Positions 61,460-64,000 of a DNA stretch of 64,000 bases are shown here, one piece after another (the first letter of the stretch is position 1; every line of letters begins with the position of its first letter). This DNA comes from Actinomycetes bacterium (GTDB lineage Bacteria > Actinomycetota > Actinomycetes > Propionibacteriales > Propionibacteriaceae). The translations under genes were made by a program, and so were the position numbers. The stretch is from NCBI GenBank assembly GCA_023460935.1, contig JAEWOI010000014.1, positions 4,717-68,716 on the forward strand, read 5' to 3'. The notes beneath the pieces are model-generated. The model saw only the letters and a list, made by a program, of their open reading frames with translations, did no database searches and had not been told where the DNA came from.

Positions 61460-62236
61460 TCAACTCCTTCGAGCTCGGACGGGGGTCTCGACAAGCTCGA
61501 CCGGCGGAGGACCTGAGCTGCCAATGAACTCGGCCGGCGAAGGACCTGAGCTGCCGACAAGCTCGACCGACGAAGGACCTGAGCTGCCGACTGGCTCGGC
61601 CGGCGAAGGACCTGAGAGGCCGACGAACTCGACCGGCTGGACCTCGCCGAAGCGCGCCTGCACCTCAGCCCGGGTGCGCGCCGACTCACCGGGCAGGAAG
61701 CCGCAGATCGCGGCGAGGACGCCGGCGTGCGGCAGGCGGTCGGCCTCGAGCCCGAGCCGGATCAGCTCGAGGCTCGCCCGGAACCGCTGCAGCAACCCGG
61801 TGCCCCGCCCGGGGTCGGCGGCTGCGAACTCCAGGACCATGGGCAGGTAGTCGGGCAGCTCGCCGCGGGTGTCCACCACCAGCCCGGACTCGCGGTAGAC
61901 CCGCTTGATGTCGGCCAGCACTTCGCCCCGCCGCCTGGTGTCACCGTCGGTCCAGTAGCTGAGGTGCAGCGCGTGCTTGCGGGACAGGTCGAACTCCTGG
62001 ACGTGGTACGACTGGAGTTCCCGCAGCGGCGCCGAGCGCAGGTGGGCGAGGACGGCGGTGAACCCCTCGGCCGCCCCCGCCTCGGCCAGCGCCGCCTCGA
62101 CGGTGTCGAGGCGCTCGAGTAGCGCGGCCTCGGGATAGCCCAGCACGAGCGCGGCGGCCTGGAACACGACCGCCTCGGCACGCTTCGCGGCCGGGCGGGC
62201 ATCCCGAAGGGCGGCCAGCGAGTCCCGGATACTCAC
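61460..62236 (-). CDS. narJ: Nitrate reductase assembly chaperone NarJ with repeat-expanded C-terminus
   Basis: Chaperone for insertion of the molybdenum cofactor into NarG. Residues 1-200 are a normal NarJ/TorD-like domain (ALVLGYPEAALLERL, LQSYHVQEFDLSRKHALHLSY, ELPDYLPMVLEFAA). Residues about 203-250 are four 11-residue repeats of the type E-L-V-G-S-S-G-P-S-P-A followed by ELVETPVRARRS. They are encoded by four 33-base tandem repeats that start within a dispersed palindromic repeat. GTG 62236 overlaps the narH stop (GTGA). Confidence 0.92.
   Translation of the reverse strand: MSIRDSLAALRDARPAAKRAEAVVFQAAALVLGYPEAALLERLDTVEAALAEAGAAEGFTAVLAHLRSAPLRELQSYHVQEFDLSRKHALHLSYWTDGDTRRRGEVLADIKRVYRESGLVVDTRGELPDYLPMVLEFAAADPGRGTGLLQRFRASLELIRLGLEADRLPHAGVLAAICGFLPGESARTRAEVQARFGEVQPVEFVGLSGPSPAEPVGSSGPSSVELVGSSGPSPAEFIGSSGPPPVELVETPVRARRS
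61496..61640. repeat. Four 33-base tandem repeats in narJ
   Basis: Units start at 61496, 61529, 61562 and 61595, with a partial fifth at 61628. They share CTCGACCGGCGAAGGACCTGAG with a few changes. The first is preceded by GTCTCGACAAG, so the array seems to have grown from a REP-type element. All units keep the reading frame. Confidence 0.9.
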
Positions 62237-63876
62237 GGCTTCACGTCCTCGTTGGCGTCCCAGTTGAGCAGGCCCTCGCGGTGGGAGAGCTGTCCCTCCG
62301 AGGCTGCCTCTTCAGCCTGCTGGCGGGCCTTGAGGGCGCTGTAGGTCTCGATCGCCACCGGGACGGGGCGGCCGGAGGCCTCACCGAACGGTCCGGACTC
62401 GTACATGCCCGGCCCGCCCTCGAAGTCCAGGGAGCAGGCCAGTTCCTCCAGGTTGTGCGCCTCCTCGCGGTGCGCGGTGGGGATCACGTAACGATCGGAG
62501 TACTTCGCGATGGCCAGCAGCCGGTACATCTGCTCCATCGCCTCCGGGGTCATCCCGACCGCCGCGGCGAGTGCTGCGTCGCGTCCGGTCCCCAGGGTGA
62601 CGCCCCGCATGTAGGAGCGCATCGCGGCCAGCTTCTGCAGCACCCCGGTGACGATGCCGGTGTCACCGGCGGTGAACAGCTCGGCGAGGTAGCTCACCGG
62701 AATGCGCAAGGCATCGATGGCCCCGAACAGGTTGCCGGCAGCCTCGGCGTCGTGGCCCTGCTCCTTCAGCAGGTCGACCACCGGCGACAGCGGCGGGATG
62801 TACCAAACCATCGGCATCGTCCGGTACTCCGGGTGCAGCGGCAGCGCCACCCTGAAGTGCTTGATCAGCGCGTAGATCGGCGAGCGCTGCGCGGCCGCGA
62901 TCCAGTCCTCCGGCATGCCCCCGGCCCGGGCCAGCGCCACGACCTCGGGGTCGTTCGGGTCGAGCATCAGGTCCAGTTGCGCCTCGTACAGGTCCGCTTC
63001 GTCCGCCGAGGCCGCGGCCAGCACCGCGTCCGGGTCGTACAGGATGATGCCGAGGTAGCGCAGCCGGCCGACGCAGGTCTCCGAGCACACCGTTGGCAGG
63101 CCCACCTCGATGCGGGGGTAGCAGAAGGTGCACTTCTCGGCCTTGCCGGAGCGGTGGTTGAAGTACATCTTCTTGTACGGGCAGCCGGTGATGCACTGCC
63201 GCCACCCGCGGCAGCGGTCCTGGTCGACCAGCACGATGCCGTCCTCTGCCCGCTTGTAGATGGCACCGGACGGGCACGACGCCATGCACGACGGGTTCAG
63301 GCAGTGCTCGCAGATCCGGGGCAGGAAGAACATGAAGCTCTGCTCGTACTCGAACCGGATCTGCTCGTTGGCCTGCTCCCGCAGCTTCTGCACGATCGGG
63401 TCGGTCTCCCCGGTCTCGGCGACGCCTCCCAGGGAGTCGTCCCAGTTCGCGCTCCAGGTGATCCGCGTGTCCTCGCCGGTGATCAGCGACTTGGGCCGGG
63501 CCACCGGGAAGTCGTCGCCCAGCGGGGCGGAGATGAGGTTGGCGTAGTCATAGGTCCACGGCTCGTAGTAGTCGGCGAGCTCGGGCTGCACCGGCGAGGC
63601 GAAGATGCTCAGCAGCTTGGCGAACCTGCCGCCGGAGCGCAGCTTCAACCCCCCGGACTTGGTCCGTACCCAGCCGCCCTGCCACTTCTCCTGGTCCTCG
63701 TAGCGGCGCGGGTAGCCGAGCCCGGGCCGGGTCTCGACGTTGTTGAACCACACGTACTCGGTGCCGGCCCGGTTGGTCCAGGCCTGCTTGCAGGTCACCG
63801 AGCAGGTATGGCAGCCGATGCACTTGTCGAGGTTCATCACCATGCCCACCTGGGCCATCACGCGCCTGGGTGCCAT
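62233..63876 (-). CDS. narH: Respiratory nitrate reductase beta subunit (iron-sulfur)
   Basis: Electron-transfer subunit of 547 residues. It has cysteine groups for three [4Fe-4S] and one [3Fe-4S] cluster: CIGCHTCSVTCK (Cys19, 22, 25, 29), CEHCLNPSCMASCP, CRGWRQCITGCP (Trp in place of one cysteine, the 3Fe cluster) and CTFCYPR. ATG 63876 overlaps the narG stop (TGATG). Cytoplasmic partner of NarG, bound to NarI. Confidence 0.96.
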   Translation of the reverse strand: MAPRRVMAQVGMVMNLDKCIGCHTCSVTCKQAWTNRAGTEYVWFNNVETRPGLGYPRRYEDQEKWQGGWVRTKSGGLKLRSGGRFAKLLSIFASPVQPELADYYEPWTYDYANLISAPLGDDFPVARPKSLITGEDTRITWSANWDDSLGGVAETGETDPIVQKLREQANEQIRFEYEQSFMFFLPRICEHCLNPSCMASCPSGAIYKRAEDGIVLVDQDRCRGWRQCITGCPYKKMYFNHRSGKAEKCTFCYPRIEVGLPTVCSETCVGRLRYLGIILYDPDAVLAAASADEADLYEAQLDLMLDPNDPEVVALARAGGMPEDWIAAAQRSPIYALIKHFRVALPLHPEYRTMPMVWYIPPLSPVVDLLKEQGHDAEAAGNLFGAIDALRIPVSYLAELFTAGDTGIVTGVLQKLAAMRSYMRGVTLGTGRDAALAAAVGMTPEAMEQMYRLLAIAKYSDRYVIPTAHREEAHNLEELACSLDFEGGPGMYESGPFGEASGRPVPVAIETYSALKARQQAEEAASEGQLSHREGLLNWDANEDVKP

Positions 63877-64000
63877 CAGTACTGCACCTCGGCGGTCTCG
63901 ACGAGCTCGACCGGCGGTTTGCTGCGGGTGATCAGTGCTGCGCCTGCGGGGGTCTCGACGAGCTCGACCGGCGGTTTGCTGCGGGTGATCAGTGCTGCGC
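63876..64000 (-). CDS. narG: Respiratory nitrate reductase alpha subunit, C-terminal end (partial)
   Basis: The minus-strand frame that ends in the TGA overlapping narH is open to the window edge and encodes about 41 residues ending AEVQY. The position fits narG. The visible tail contains the 19-residue unit ITRSKPPVELVETPAGAAL twice in frame, the second copy slightly changed; PPVELVET also occurs at the NarJ C-terminus. The catalytic parts lie outside the window. Confidence 0.8.
   Translation of the reverse strand, partial: AALITRSKPPVELVETPAGAALITRSKPPVELVETAEVQY
63876..64000. repeat. 57-base tandem repeat at the narG 3' end
   Basis: GTCTCGACGAGCTCGACC at 63895 and again at 63952 belongs to copies of a 57-base unit, with flanks ATCAGTGCTGCGCC repeated at 63877 (two changes), 63931 and 63988. 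It contains the dispersed TCGACAAGCTCGACC-type element. The array runs off the window, so the copy number is unknown. Confidence 0.9.

Noticed and set aside
61496..61640. Regular 33-base repeats that could suggest a CRISPR array
   Set aside because: The units are contiguous without unique spacers and encode in-frame peptide repeats in NarJ.

Overview
The window is chromosomal DNA of a high-GC Gram-positive actinomycete. The evidence is the strong G/C bias at third codon positions, frequent GTG starts, many leaderless genes with a -10 box 6-7 nt before the start codon, and actinobacterial marker families (DUF3027, DUF2530, DUF3263, DUF4032, an acVLRF1-type release factor, IdeR, and groEL with CIRCE but no adjacent groES). 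A member of the Propionibacteriales is my best guess, from the mix of sugar catabolism, nar genes and mmsA, but no rRNA is present to prove it. I saw no phage, insertion sequence or CRISPR array. No gap between genes exceeds about 300 bases.

Region 1 (1-30.4 kb) is a dense island of sugar and polyol catabolism. It starts with L-rhamnose genes (rhaI, rhaM, rhaB). A fucose-isomerase-like gene follows. Next is a divergent regulon around a three-operator LacI control region: on the left an FGGY kinase, a zinc dehydrogenase and an aldo/keto reductase; on the right the LacI regulator, a PfkB kinase, a RbsD/FucU pyranase and a class II aldolase. A leftward operon then encodes a FucU-type mutarotase, a ribose-type ABC importer (ATPase, permease, lipoprotein), an FGGY kinase and a second LacI. 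A rightward set encodes a PHP-domain protein, an aldolase/sorbitol-6-phosphate-dehydrogenase fusion and an unusually long dehydrogenase. The island ends with a DeoR regulator heading a 2-oxoacid dehydrogenase complex (E2, E3, fused E1). Imperfect or perfect palindromes centred on CG sit on or beside most of these promoters and suggest at least three interlocking LacI-type regulons.

Region 2 (30.5-59.5 kb) is mostly housekeeping: a DJ-1/PfpI protein, rlmB, cysS, DUF4032, an orphan sugar-ABC ATPase, tRNA-Thr, manA, groEL, cutC, a cation efflux protein, a Nudix enzyme, a cold-shock protein, a purine permease, acVLRF1, ideR, thioredoxin, a candidate small RNA with a C-rich loop, an ArsR/SRPBCC pair, a metallophosphoesterase, mmsA and mog. 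Its most unusual gene, at 54142-56742, fuses a P-loop kinase-like domain to a sucrose-phosphorylase-type GH13 domain.

Region 3 (59.5-64 kb) is a leftward respiratory nitrate reductase operon, narG (3' end only), narH, narJ, narI, narK, facing the molybdopterin gene mog. Short dispersed palindromic repeats of the TCGACAAGCTCGACC type occur between genes and have also been absorbed in frame into the C-termini of NarG and NarJ, the E2 protein and the Nudix protein.
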